Part shown: positions 53,124 through 62,439 of the stretch, in pieces | Position numbering within the stretch: position 1 is the stretch's first letter | How the letters are laid out: every line of letters begins with the position of its first letter | DNA from: Acidobacteriota bacterium | Lineage (GTDB): Bacteria; Acidobacteriota; UBA890; WLXD01 | Length of the DNA stretch: 64,000 nt | NCBI GenBank assembly: GCA_012103255.1 | Contig: WLXD01000001.1 | Location: 806,001-870,000, forward strand | Direction: 5' to 3' | Position numbers and translations under genes: made by a program | Notes under the pieces: generated by a model | The model's database searches: none | What the model was told of the DNA's origin: nothing | What the model saw: only the letters and a program-made list of their open reading frames with translations

Positions 53124-54017
53124 ATGCAATTGCGGATCGAGAACCTGTCGAAGACCTATCCGAACGGGACGCGGGCGCTACGCGACGTCAGCCTGTCGAT
53201 CCCGACGGGGATGTACGGGCTCCTCGGCCCCAACGGCGCGGGAAAGTCGACGCTGATGCGCGTCCTGGCTACGCTCCAGGACCCGGACGAAGGCACGGTG
53301 CAGTTCGGTGACATCGATGTGCTTCAGCAGAAGAGCGAACTGCGCCGAACGCTGGGCTACCTGCCGCAGGAGTTCGGCCTGTATCCGAAGGTCTCGGCGA
53401 TTCGGCTGCTCGACCACTTTGCGGTTCTCGAGGGGATCCTCAACCGCGGCGAACGCAAGGCGGTGGTCGAGTCGTTGCTCAAGCACACCAACCTGTGGGA
53501 CGCCCGCAAGGTAAAGGTGGGGGAGTACTCGGGCGGCATGCGTCAGCGCTTCGGCATCGCGATCGCCCTGCTGGGTGACCCCAAGCTGATCATCGTCGAC
53601 GAGCCGACGGCCGGCCTCGATCCCGAAGAGCGCGTGCGGTTTCTGAATCTGCTGGCGGAACTCGGCCGTGACAGCGTGGTGATTTTGTCGACCCATATCG
53701 TCGATGACGTCGCCGAGCTTTGCAGCCGGATGGCGATCATCAACAAGGGTCAGATCATGCTCGAGGCGGAGCCTCCAGCGGCGGTCGAAGAATTGCGCGG
53801 GCGCGTCTGGCGCAAGCTGATCGACCACGAACAACTCGAGGAGCACCGCGCGCGCTACCACGTCCTTTCGAACCGTCTGAATCTCGGCCGGAGCGCCGTC
53901 CGAGTTCTCAGCGACTCCTTACCGGGCGAGGGATTCGAAGCGGTCGAGCCCGATCTCGAGGATGTCTACTTCTCGACCCTCAGGCCGCCGGCCGAGGCAT
54001 CCGAGCAGGTCGCCTGA
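53124..54017 (+). CDS. ABC transporter ATP-binding protein
   Basis: 297 residues. Walker A GPNGAGKST is near residue 37, the signature YSGGMRQRFGIAIALLG near 136, and Walker B LIIVDEPTAGLDPEER near 156; the switch His follows in VVILSTHIVDDVAEL. The final 80 residues form a small accessory domain. The stop codon overlaps the start of the following gene by one base (TGATG), so it works with the permease-peptidase fusion downstream. It is likely to power export or an envelope process rather than import, since no binding protein is near. Substrate unknown. Confidence 0.93.
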   Translation: MQLRIENLSKTYPNGTRALRDVSLSIPTGMYGLLGPNGAGKSTLMRVLATLQDPDEGTVQFGDIDVLQQKSELRRTLGYLPQEFGLYPKVSAIRLLDHFAVLEGILNRGERKAVVESLLKHTNLWDARKVKVGEYSGGMRQRFGIAIALLGDPKLIIVDEPTAGLDPEERVRFLNLLAELGRDSVVILSTHIVDDVAELCSRMAIINKGQIMLEAEPPAAVEELRGRVWRKLIDHEQLEEHRARYHVLSNRLNLGRSAVRVLSDSLPGEGFEAVEPDLEDVYFSTLRPPAEASEQVA

Positions 54018-57000
54018 TGCAGCGAACCCTCGCGCTCACCGCCTTCGAGCTGCGCTACTACCTGCGCCGCATCTCGACATGGGCCTACTTCGCGGTGCTC
54101 GTGGCTGTTTCGTTCCTGATGATGAGCGTCTTCGGCGGCGCCGTCACCGGGGCTACGGCCTCCATCGGGGGCACGGACGGCACGGTCTTTGTGAACTCGC
54201 CGTTCGTGCTGATGACGCTGATCTCGATCTTCTCGATTTTCGGAACCTTGGTTGTCGCCGCGGTTTCCGGCAACGCGGGCTACCGCGATTTCGGCGAGAA
54301 GATGCACCCCCTCGTGTTCACCACCACGACCAGCAAGACGGAATTCATCGTCAGCCGCTTCGTCGGCATCACGATCGTGAATGCCGTCGTGTTGTCGGGC
54401 ATCGGGGCAGGCCTGTGGCTCGGCTCACTCTCGCCGTTTGTGCGCCCTGAGCTGTTCGGGCCCAATCGCCTCGTGGCGTACCTGCAGCCGTATCTCCTGA
54501 TCGTCATCCCGAACGTGCTGTTCGCCTCCGCGATCTTCTTTTCGATGGCCCTGCTCACGCGCAAGCGGCTGCCGCACTACCTCGGCGGCGCCGGCATGCT
54601 GCTCGGCTATCTGATCGCCGGGAGCTTGGGCGGGGATCTGGAGCGCAAGTGGATCGGGGTGCTGGTGGACCCGTTCGGCGGCAGCGCCTTCGGGTTGGTT
54701 ACCGAGTACTGGACGCCGATCGAGAAGAACACGCAGATCCTGGGCCTCGAAGGCTGGCTGCTGTGGAATCGCTTGCTCTGGGTCGCGGTAGCCGTGGCGA
54801 TCGTGGCCGTTGCGGCCACGCGGTTGCGGTTCAGCCAATCGGCCGGCGAGGGAAGGAAACGGCGCGTTGCTGACGAGTCCGAGGCAAGCGTGCCGCTCGT
54901 CGTCGCCACCCGAATTGAGCTGCCACCCACCGAACGTACCTTCGGGTGGAGGGCCGACATGGCCCAGCTCCGCGCGCTCACCACGCAGGGTTTCCGCGAG
55001 GTGATTCTCAGTCCGTACTTCTTCGCCATCCTGATGGCATCGGCGCTCTTCCTCGTGATGAGCGCCATGCAGCTGGAGACAATCTTCGGCACGCGGACAT
55101 GGCCGATGGCATGGAAGGTCATCGAGGTGCTCGGCGGCAGCTACGGCCTCTTTGTCGTGATTCTGCTGACGCTCTACAGCGGCGAGCTTGTCTGGCGTGA
55201 ACGCGATCTGAAGCTCGACCAGATCGTCGATTCCACACCGACGCGGTCGTGGGTGGCCTTCGCCTCGAAGCTGATCGCGCTGTGTGCGGTTGTGTTGATC
55301 CTTCTGGTGGTCGTCACCTTTGCGGGCCTCCTCACGCAGTCGGTACTCGGCTTCTTCCGCTTCGAGTTGGGCCTCTACATGCAGAAGTTGTTCGGCATGC
55401 AGCTGATCGACTACGTCCTCCTGGCGATCTTCTCGCTCGCTGTGCACACGGTCGTGAATCACAAATACACGGGCCACTTCTTGCTGATCCTGTTCTATGT
55501 AGGCATCGACCTGTTGCCGCTGATGGGGATCGAGCACTCGCTCTGGCGATACGGCTCGGATCTGGGTCAGTCGTACTCGGACATGAACCAGCATGGGTGG
55601 TTCCTCGACCCCTTCATGTGGTTCAAGGCCTACTGGGCTGGGTTCGCGATTCTGCTGGCGGTGCTCTCCAACCTGCTTTGGCCTCGCGGCGTCGATGGGC
55701 GCATCCGTGGCCGGCTGTCGGAGGCGAAGCTCCGGGCCCGCACGGCCTCGCTCGCACTCGGGTGCGTCGGCGGGTTTCTAGCCGTTGGCGCGGGCGGTTA
55801 CGTCTTCTACAACACCAACGTACTCAACGAATTCACAACGTCGGTGCAGGCCGAACGCGCCGCGGTGGCCTACGAGACGACCTACAAGCAATACGAGGAC
55901 TTACCGCAGCCTCGCATCACGGCCGTCAGTCTCGAGGTGGATCTCTATCCGCGCGAGGGCGATGTTTCCGCACGCGGTACCTACCGCTTCATCAATCGGA
56001 CCGAGGTGCCGATTCCGGCCATCCATGTGCTCATCGACGACGGCGCCGAGGTCCGCGATCTGACCTTCGCGGGTGGCGCCGAGATGACGCACGAGGACCT
56101 CGCGTATGCGTATCGGATTTTCGAACTGACGCAGCCGCTCCAGCCGGGGCAGGAGTCGACACTGACCTTCGACCTCTTCTGCGGCCAGAACGGTTTCGCG
56201 CACTCGCTTCAGAACCAGGTTGTCGAGAACGGCACTTTCGTGAACAGCGGCGTTCTGCCGAGCTTCGGCTACGCGCCCGGCGGCGAGTTGTCGCTCGACC
56301 GCACGCGGGAGAAGTACGGTCTCGAGCCCAAGGCGCGGATGGCCGACCTCGACGACGAGGTGGCGCGCAACGACAACTACATCTCGCGCGACGCCGACTG
56401 GGTCGATTTCGAGGTTGTCCTGAGCACGAGCGCCGACCAGATTGCATTGGCGCCCGGCTACATTCAGCGCGAGTGGGAGGAGGATGGCCGTCGCTACTAC
56501 CACTACGCGATGGACGCGCCGATTCTGAACTTCTTCTCGTTCCTGTCGGCCCGCTACGAGGTCGTGCGTGACAGCTGGAACGATGTGGCGATCGAGGTCT
56601 ACTACCACCCCGGGCACGAGTTCAATCTCGACCGCATGGTCGACGGCGTGAAGAAGTTGCTCGAGTACTTCTCGCGCGAGTTCTCTCCGTACCAGCATCG
56701 GCAGATGCGCATCCTGGAGTTTCCGCGCTACGCGTCGTTCGCACAGTCGTTCCCCAACACCGTTCCTTACTCCGAGAGCATCGGTTTCATCGCGCGGGTG
56801 GGGGAGGACGACATCGACTATCCCTTCTACGTGACCGCGCACGAGGTCGCGCACCAGTGGTGGGCTCACCAGGTGATCGGCGGCAACCTGCAGGGCTCCA
56901 CGGTTCTTTCCGAAACTCTGGCGCAGTACTCAGCCCTCATGCTCATGGAGCAGGAGTTCGGCGCCGACAAGATCCGTCGGTTCCTGGCCTTCGAGCTGGA

Positions 57001-57616
57001 CAACTACCTGCAGGGGCGTTCGTTCGAAACCAAGAAGGAAGTCCCGCTACTGCGCGTCGAGAACCAGCCCTACATTCACTACCGCAAGGGTTCGCTGATC
57101 ATGTACGCGATCCGCGACGCCATTGGCGAGGATGCGGTGAATCGGGCGCTGGCGAACCTGCTCGACGAGTGGGCGTTCCAGGGTCCGCCGTATCCAACGT
57201 CACGAGCTCTGCTCGAGGCTTTGCTTGCCGAGACACCGGACGACCTGAAGGCCTGGGTCAGCGACCTGTTCGAACACATCGTGATCTACGACAATCGCGC
57301 CACGGCCGCCACGGCCCGCCCGATCGAAGACGGCCGCTACGAGGTCACGCTGACGTTCGAGTCGCGCAAGCTGCTTGCCGGCGAACAGGGCGAGGAAACC
57401 GAGGCGATTCTCGACGATCCGATCGACATCGGCGTCTTCGACGCCGACGAGAATCCTCTCTACTTCGAGAAGCTGCGCATCGACAGCTCGATGACTGAGA
57501 TCACCGTAGTGGTCGACGGCCTGCCGGCCCGCGCCGGCATCGATCCGTACAACAAGTTGATCGACCGGTTCCCGGACGACAACGACACTCGCGTGGAGAT
57601 TGCGACGCAACCTTGA
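54017..57616 (+). CDS. ABC-2 permease fused to an M1-family metallopeptidase
   Basis: 1199 residues from the ATG that overlaps the ATPase stop. Two ABC-2-type membrane blocks come first (residues about 1-300, from LALTAFELRYYLRRISTWAYF, and about 315-590), with a large hydrophilic linker between. From about residue 600 there is a periplasmic domain of the M1 aminopeptidase type: the zinc motif HEVAHQWW has His942, Glu943 and His946, and a Glu follows about 20 residues later in VLSETLAQY. YIHYRKGSLIMYAIRD is the family's late Tyr segment. Such fusions are known in Acidobacteria and Bacteroidetes; the transporter may supply or remove peptides at the membrane. Confidence 0.92.
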   Translation: MQRTLALTAFELRYYLRRISTWAYFAVLVAVSFLMMSVFGGAVTGATASIGGTDGTVFVNSPFVLMTLISIFSIFGTLVVAAVSGNAGYRDFGEKMHPLVFTTTTSKTEFIVSRFVGITIVNAVVLSGIGAGLWLGSLSPFVRPELFGPNRLVAYLQPYLLIVIPNVLFASAIFFSMALLTRKRLPHYLGGAGMLLGYLIAGSLGGDLERKWIGVLVDPFGGSAFGLVTEYWTPIEKNTQILGLEGWLLWNRLLWVAVAVAIVAVAATRLRFSQSAGEGRKRRVADESEASVPLVVATRIELPPTERTFGWRADMAQLRALTTQGFREVILSPYFFAILMASALFLVMSAMQLETIFGTRTWPMAWKVIEVLGGSYGLFVVILLTLYSGELVWRERDLKLDQIVDSTPTRSWVAFASKLIALCAVVLILLVVVTFAGLLTQSVLGFFRFELGLYMQKLFGMQLIDYVLLAIFSLAVHTVVNHKYTGHFLLILFYVGIDLLPLMGIEHSLWRYGSDLGQSYSDMNQHGWFLDPFMWFKAYWAGFAILLAVLSNLLWPRGVDGRIRGRLSEAKLRARTASLALGCVGGFLAVGAGGYVFYNTNVLNEFTTSVQAERAAVAYETTYKQYEDLPQPRITAVSLEVDLYPREGDVSARGTYRFINRTEVPIPAIHVLIDDGAEVRDLTFAGGAEMTHEDLAYAYRIFELTQPLQPGQESTLTFDLFCGQNGFAHSLQNQVVENGTFVNSGVLPSFGYAPGGELSLDRTREKYGLEPKARMADLDDEVARNDNYISRDADWVDFEVVLSTSADQIALAPGYIQREWEEDGRRYYHYAMDAPILNFFSFLSARYEVVRDSWNDVAIEVYYHPGHEFNLDRMVDGVKKLLEYFSREFSPYQHRQMRILEFPRYASFAQSFPNTVPYSESIGFIARVGEDDIDYPFYVTAHEVAHQWWAHQVIGGNLQGSTVLSETLAQYSALMLMEQEFGADKIRRFLAFELDNYLQGRSFETKKEVPLLRVENQPYIHYRKGSLIMYAIRDAIGEDAVNRALANLLDEWAFQGPPYPTSRALLEALLAETPDDLKAWVSDLFEHIVIYDNRATAATARPIEDGRYEVTLTFESRKLLAGEQGEETEAILDDPIDIGVFDADENPLYFEKLRIDSSMTEITVVVDGLPARAGIDPYNKLIDRFPDDNDTRVEIATQP

Positions 57617-57687
57617 CGGGCGCGGCGAGCAAGGTGAGGCGGGCCGGCGGCACTGAACCCGCCCTAGTTTCCTTCACCCAAACCAAA

Positions 57688-57716
57688 GAAGCCGAGACGC
57701 TGAGCGCCTCGGCTTC
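57688..57716 (-). terminator. intrinsic terminator of the tRNA-Glu gene
   Basis: GAAGCCGAG and CTCGGCTTC form a 9-bp stem extended by CGC/GCG beyond one mismatch, loop TGA. On the minus strand it is followed by TTTGGTTT. It ends the tRNA transcript and may also end that of the convergent peptidase fusion. Confidence 0.7.
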
Positions 57717-57724
57717 TCGGAAGG

Positions 57725-57799
57725 TAGCCCCAACGGGATTTGAACCCGTGTCTCCGCCTTGAGAGGGCGGTGTCCTGGGCCAGGCTAGACGATGGGGCC
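57725..57799 (-). tRNA. tRNA-Glu (anticodon CTC)
   Basis: 75 bases forming a full cloverleaf: acceptor GGCCCCA with TGGGGCT (first pair G-U), anticodon stem CCGCC/GGCGG with loop CTCTCAA (anticodon CTC), and T arm GGGTTCAAATCCC-type. The discriminator base is A, whereas bacterial tRNA-Glu more often has G. CCA is not encoded. Confidence 0.95.
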
Positions 57800-57841
57800 A
57801 CGTCGTGTCCGTGCACCTGCCTGGCCGGCGCACGAAGCAGG

Positions 57842-57861
57842 AAAAGTAGCCCCGCGGGGGC
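57842..57861 (-). terminator. weak intrinsic terminator after the 57887 lipoprotein gene
   Basis: GCCCC/GGGGC 5-bp stem with a 3-base loop, followed on the minus strand by TACTTTTCC. Short, so termination may be partial and reach the tRNA. Confidence 0.45.
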
Positions 57862-57886
57862 CTCGGCGCAAGCCCGATCTCCCGTA

Positions 57887-58399
57887 CTAGTTGGCGGCTT
57901 CGCGGGCTATCAGCGGTTCCCACAGGATGCCCATCAGCATCCCGTCGATCAGTTCGCCACCGCCCTTGGTCTTCAGGTCGATGCACATCTGGCCGCCGGT
58001 CGGCACCACGTAGTCCTTCGAAACCTTCACGGTCTCTTCGACGCGACCGGTCTGCTTGTTCACCTTCCAGGCCTTGGGCTTGAACGTGAAGACCTTCTTG
58101 CCATCGCTGTCGGTGGCTTCGAGCGCCACCTGCATCTTGGCGGGGAACGAGGCCAGCCGGGCGGCGGCTTCGTCGATGTCGATCTCCAGCTTGTAGTTGC
58201 CGGCGTAGAGCTCGAACGGGCTGCTGACGAATGTCGTGCAGCGAATGCGGTTCCAGCGGTTCTTCGGGTAGCACCGGAGCGGACCGTCTTCGTCGTACGG
58301 ACATTCCACGGTGAACGCGAGGAAGAAGTAGTCGAAGGTGCAACCCCCACCGAGGAGCAGAAGGGCCAGGACGGGGAGAACGCGTGCACGACGTAGCAT
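57887..58399 (-). CDS. lipoprotein of unknown function
   Basis: 170 residues from the ATG at 58399, with GAGG five bases upstream. The signal peptide ends in a lipobox (LLLLGGGC), so Cys20 should be lipidated. The mature protein has four further Cys (CPY, RCY, RCTTF and MCID), possibly two disulfides, and a strand-rich pattern (YKLEIDIDEAA, MQVALEATDSDGKKVFTFKPKAWKV). I do not recognise the family. It has no operon partner; the response regulator gene begins 83 bases upstream on the same strand. Confidence 0.65.
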   Translation of the reverse strand: MLRRARVLPVLALLLLGGGCTFDYFFLAFTVECPYDEDGPLRCYPKNRWNRIRCTTFVSSPFELYAGNYKLEIDIDEAAARLASFPAKMQVALEATDSDGKKVFTFKPKAWKVNKQTGRVEETVKVSKDYVVPTGGQMCIDLKTKGGGELIDGMLMGILWEPLIAREAAN

Positions 58400-58481
58400 G
58401 ATCACCTCGCGGGTCGAGAGAGCTGGCGCGGACGCGCGTCCAGATTTCAACGACGAAGTTAGGCGTCCGCGCAGGTCAGGG

Positions 58482-59159
58482 CTATCGCCGGATCCGGGTA
58501 TTCGAGCCCACCAGGCGTCGCTCGTAGGCCACGCGCACGGCCGCTGCGCGCGAACTCACCTCGAGCTTTCGGTAGATGTTCTTCACATGCGTACGCACCG
58601 TGTGGGGGCTGATGCACAGTCGCTCGGCGATTGCGGCCTCGGTGTCGCCGGCAACGATGTGCTCGAGCAACTCCACCTCGCGTGGCGACAGTGGCATGTC
58701 TTCAGGCTCGGGTTTCGCGTCTGGCGAGGTCTCTCGATTCAGGAGCTGCAGCACGCGTCGGGCGACGGTTCGCGAAACCGGCGCCCCGCCTTGCTGCACT
58801 TCCGTGATGGCCTCGACGATCCGGTCTGCGGACGCGTCCTTGAGCATGTAGCCCTCCGCTCCCGCCTGGATCGCCGCGAGAATGGTGTCGGGCGCTTCGA
58901 ACACGGTGAGCATCAGGATCCCGATGTCGGGGTGACTTGCGCGCAGTCGCGCCGCGAGTTCGATGCCGTCGACGTCGGGCAGGTCGATATCTACCAGCGC
59001 AACATGCGGCTCCTCGGCGCAACTGCCCACATCCGCTAGGAACTCCGTGGCGTTGTCGGCTTCCACGACCACATCGATCTGGCCAAAGAACCCGAGTCGC
59101 TGCACGAGGCGTTTGCGGAAGTCGTCGTTGTCATCCACCAGAGCGACACGTGTCTTCAT
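58482..59159 (-). CDS. NarL/LuxR-type response regulator
   Basis: 225 residues from the ATG at 59159, which starts the family N-terminus MKTRVALVDDNDDFRK. The receiver domain has the acidic pair at its start and the phosphorylated Asp57 in ALVDIDLPDVDG; the conserved Lys is in GYMLKDASADRI. The C-terminal helix-turn-helix is LSPREVELLEHIVAGDTEAAIAERLCISPHTVRTHVKNIYRKLEVSSR. It lies 75 bases downstream of the histidine kinase gene on the same strand, so it is its likely partner. Target genes are unknown; the divergent sortilin-like gene is one candidate. Confidence 0.93.
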   Translation of the reverse strand: MKTRVALVDDNDDFRKRLVQRLGFFGQIDVVVEADNATEFLADVGSCAEEPHVALVDIDLPDVDGIELAARLRASHPDIGILMLTVFEAPDTILAAIQAGAEGYMLKDASADRIVEAITEVQQGGAPVSRTVARRVLQLLNRETSPDAKPEPEDMPLSPREVELLEHIVAGDTEAAIAERLCISPHTVRTHVKNIYRKLEVSSRAAAVRVAYERRLVGSNTRIRR

Positions 59160-59234
59160 GCGATCAGGGTGCCTCCGGCCCGGGGCCTGCCGCAATCCCC
59201 AGGTCCGGGTATGCGAACGGAGCCAAACCGCGCA

Positions 59235-62200
59235 TCACATCGGCGCTCGTAGGGTGACCGTCGTGCCGCCGGCCGCGTTGCGCTCGACAAGGAGGTCTCC
59301 GCCGAGTCGCTCGGCGCGCTGGGCCATCCCGCGCACGCCGTTGCCTTGCGGACGATCTGCGGGGTTGCGGTGGGTGCCATCGTCTTCGACCTGAAGCGTG
59401 ATGTTGCCGTCTCGGCTCGCCAGGCGGACGGTGACAGCTGCAGCGGCCGCATGTCGGATCGCGTTGCGGACCGCTTCCTGGATGATGCGGAACATGTCGA
59501 GGCCTCGCTCGGATCGTAGCGAGCACGTTGGATCGTCCACGACGTCGCGTCGCAGTTTCGGGCGCTCACGAAATCGACCTTGTTCGAGCAGATACTCGTC
59601 TACTTGCTCGGCCAGATCGCCGAGCGAAACGCGTTCGCGGTTGAGCGACCAGACGGTCTCGTGGAGTTGCTCCATCGTCCGTTGCGCTTCGCCACGCAGC
59701 GCGCCGAGGTGACCGTCTAGGTCGTCGGCGCGCTCGGACCGCGCGGTGAGCTGAGCCAGTTCGACACCGGCCAGGAACGTTGATACCCGCGCGCCTACGT
59801 TGTCATGCAGGTCACGCGAGATGCGCTCGCGCTCGAGCCGAATCTCACGATCAAGTTCGAGCTGCCGCACCCGGAGCCGGAGATGGCGAGTCGAGTAGTG
59901 ACGTACAGCTAGACCGAGTCCCAGAACCGAGGTCAGGAGCACGAGCGCCCGAAACCATGTGGTGGCGAACCAGGCAGGTTCTACGCGGAGTCGCACGTTG
60001 GCGCCGTCTTCGTTCCAGACCCCATCGCCATTGGCGGCGCGGACGGTTAAGGTGTAGTCGCCCGCGGGCAGTGCCGGATAGCGCGCATATCGATCCGGGC
60101 CTACGTCGTGCCAGGCCGCGTCGAAGCCATCGAGTTTGTAGGCGTAGCGGGTCTTGGTCGGGTCGCCGAGTGTCATCGCGGCGAAGCGGAATGTCAGCCC
60201 GGTGTCGTGATGTGGCACGACCACTGTGGCATCCGAAGGGTTCTCCTGGCGCACTATCCCCTCGCGGGCGGCGCGCTCCACGGCGAGCACTCGGACTGGC
60301 GGCGGGAATGGGTTGGAGTTGGCACCGCCTGGATCGACCACCGTGACGCCACCGAACCCACCGAAGGCCAGTCGCCCATCCGGCAGCCGCGCGAAGGCTC
60401 GACGATTGAACTCGAAATGCGGCAGTCCGTCCGCCACCGTGTAGCGTCGCGCCCGGACCTGATCGGGCGCCGACTCCAGGCGCAAGAGGCCATTGTTGGT
60501 GCTCAGCCAGACGCTGCCTGCCGCGTCACGGGCGATCGCGTAGACTGGGCCGGTGTCCACGCCTGCACTGACTTCGGCGGGAGTCAGGGACTCTTTGTCC
60601 GAAGCGAAGTCGAACAGGCCGCGGTCGCTGCCGACCCAATATTGGTTCGAGGAACTGGGCCGGATGGTCCAGAACCCCTCGCTCCCGCGGAAAGTATCCG
60701 CCTGACCAACCGCGTGCAGCCTTGGGCGGGCAGCACCCTCCGCTAGATAGAGCAGGTCGCTCTCGAGCGTGCCGATCCAGATGCCGCCATCTGCGTCGCG
60801 CTGCATGCCCTGGATCCCGTGTGGAACCGGCAGAGGCACGCGTCTCACAGCGTGCGAGGCGGTGTCGAATTTGAACAGGCCGCTGAGAGATCCAACCCAG
60901 AGTTCGTTCGGCCCGTTGGGGAGAATTGCCTGGACGGATTCGGTGAACGGATCGGCGCCATTCACCAACCGGATACGGGCCGCGGTCCCACTGCGTCGAT
61001 CGACGTGGCAGAGGCCGCGACTCGTTCCAACCCAGAGCGCGTCCCGGTCGCTGGCCTCGAGCGACCAAATCTCTTGTCCACAATCGGAGTCGGCCACCGC
61101 GAAGCGCGCTCCGATCTGGCCGTCGGAGCCAATCTGAGTCACGTTCCCGGCCAGGGTGCCGGCCCACAGATCACCGTCGCCGTCTGCGTGGAGAGCGGTA
61201 ACCGGCCCGGCGCCGACCGACGCCGGATCACCGGGGTCGTGGGTGAAATTTACGAACGGCCCGGCGTACGGGTCGAGTCGCCGGAGTCCCACGACCGTCG
61301 CGATCCAGAGCCCGCCCTCGCGGTCCACCATCATGTCCCAGAACCTGGAAGAGAGCGGCGCCGCTGCGGGGCCGTCATCGAGACGAGCTACGCGCGGAGG
61401 GTGGCCGGGTACCATGCGGTACAGACGGTCCGAGCCGATCCATACCTCGCCCTCTTCGGTCGCAACCATCGGCAGGACATGGCGGGTGAACGTGGCCATC
61501 TCAGGCGGCGTGAATGTCTCGCCGGTTGCCGGGTCGAATATGCCGAGACCACGCTCGTGGCCTACCCAAAGACGCCCTTCGGGATCTTCGAATCCCACCG
61601 AAGCGGGTGCGAACGGGGTTTCGAACTCGGCCACTTCATCGTTCGGATCGAGTCGTAGCAGTCGTCCCCCCGCCGTGCCTATCCAGACGTTCCGGTTCCG
61701 GTCGAGAAGCATCCGCCACACCGGATCCTCCGCAAATCGCCACGACGTCGCCAGGCTCGAAACGGCTTCGAAGCTGTCGGTGCCGGGTACGTAGCGGAAC
61801 AGCCCCTCGTCAGCAGCCATCAGGAGCCGGCCCTGCGCGTCATCGACGAAGTCCTGGCCCAGGAAGTCGTAGTGGTGGAACTCGCCGGTGGCCGGGTCGA
61901 GGCGGTCGGTACCCACACCGGTTCGCATCCAGATGTTGCCGTCCGGGTCGTCCCACAACTGCCGGATCGAGTTGTTGGAGATTGACGTGGGGTCGTCCGG
62001 GCCATGTCGGAAGATCCGGAAGTCAGCTCCGTCGAAGCGGTTGAGGCCGTCTATCGTTCCGATCCAGACGAAGCCCTGGTCGTCCTGCAACACCGCGAAA
62101 GTGGTGTTGCTCGAGAGCCCACGACGAGTGTCGATCGCCTGCACGCCGTAGTTGAGCGCCACCTCGGCCGCAGGACTTGTAGAGGTCTGGGCGGCCGCGC

Positions 62201-62267
62201 CTGCAGCACTCGCGAGCGTCGCGGCTGCGGCCACCGCGCGCAGACCGCAGGCGGGGGGGCAGTTCAT
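59235..62267 (-). CDS. histidine kinase with periplasmic two-component propeller sensor
   Basis: 1010 residues with a signal peptide (AAAATLASAAGAAAQ). The periplasmic part has about a dozen short repeats of the Reg_prop type (GFVWIGTIDGLNRFDG, DGDLWAGTLAGNV, GGIWIGTLESDLLYL) forming a double propeller, then a Y_Y_Y domain (PALPAGDYTLTVRAANGDGVWNEDG) and one membrane helix near 750-770. Inside, RERISRDLHDNVGARVSTFL is a HisKA_3 domain with phospho-acceptor His821; NAIRHA and GNGVRGMAQRAERLGG are the ATP-binding boxes. It lacks a fused receiver, unlike many Bacteroides relatives. It should sense an extracellular, perhaps polysaccharide, signal and act on the next regulator. Confidence 0.93.
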   Translation of the reverse strand: MNCPPACGLRAVAAAATLASAAGAAAQTSTSPAAEVALNYGVQAIDTRRGLSSNTTFAVLQDDQGFVWIGTIDGLNRFDGADFRIFRHGPDDPTSISNNSIRQLWDDPDGNIWMRTGVGTDRLDPATGEFHHYDFLGQDFVDDAQGRLLMAADEGLFRYVPGTDSFEAVSSLATSWRFAEDPVWRMLLDRNRNVWIGTAGGRLLRLDPNDEVAEFETPFAPASVGFEDPEGRLWVGHERGLGIFDPATGETFTPPEMATFTRHVLPMVATEEGEVWIGSDRLYRMVPGHPPRVARLDDGPAAAPLSSRFWDMMVDREGGLWIATVVGLRRLDPYAGPFVNFTHDPGDPASVGAGPVTALHADGDGDLWAGTLAGNVTQIGSDGQIGARFAVADSDCGQEIWSLEASDRDALWVGTSRGLCHVDRRSGTAARIRLVNGADPFTESVQAILPNGPNELWVGSLSGLFKFDTASHAVRRVPLPVPHGIQGMQRDADGGIWIGTLESDLLYLAEGAARPRLHAVGQADTFRGSEGFWTIRPSSSNQYWVGSDRGLFDFASDKESLTPAEVSAGVDTGPVYAIARDAAGSVWLSTNNGLLRLESAPDQVRARRYTVADGLPHFEFNRRAFARLPDGRLAFGGFGGVTVVDPGGANSNPFPPPVRVLAVERAAREGIVRQENPSDATVVVPHHDTGLTFRFAAMTLGDPTKTRYAYKLDGFDAAWHDVGPDRYARYPALPAGDYTLTVRAANGDGVWNEDGANVRLRVEPAWFATTWFRALVLLTSVLGLGLAVRHYSTRHLRLRVRQLELDREIRLERERISRDLHDNVGARVSTFLAGVELAQLTARSERADDLDGHLGALRGEAQRTMEQLHETVWSLNRERVSLGDLAEQVDEYLLEQGRFRERPKLRRDVVDDPTCSLRSERGLDMFRIIQEAVRNAIRHAAAAAVTVRLASRDGNITLQVEDDGTHRNPADRPQGNGVRGMAQRAERLGGDLLVERNAAGGTTVTLRAPM

Positions 62268-62439
62268 CGGGACTCAATTCGCGTCGTGGTGGTGCGCATA
62301 CTCGGGTCCATTCCAGCGAGTCTCGGCACACTTGTAAAGCGGGATGAGTTCCGTACCCGTGCCGACGCCAGCCATTGTGCCGGTGTGGATCGGTATAGTG
62401 TCGGCGCATTCCCCGCGCCCCCACCCGGAGTGGTTCCCA

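Noticed and set aside
53720-54016. Upstream extension of the permease-peptidase fusion
   Set aside because: It overlaps the ATPase gene in another frame; the coupled ATG at 54017 gives a membrane helix at once.
62230-62270. Run of seven C at the start of the histidine kinase as a further phase-variable tract
   Set aside because: The tract is in frame with an intact 1010-codon gene, and seven bases is within the normal range for this GC content.
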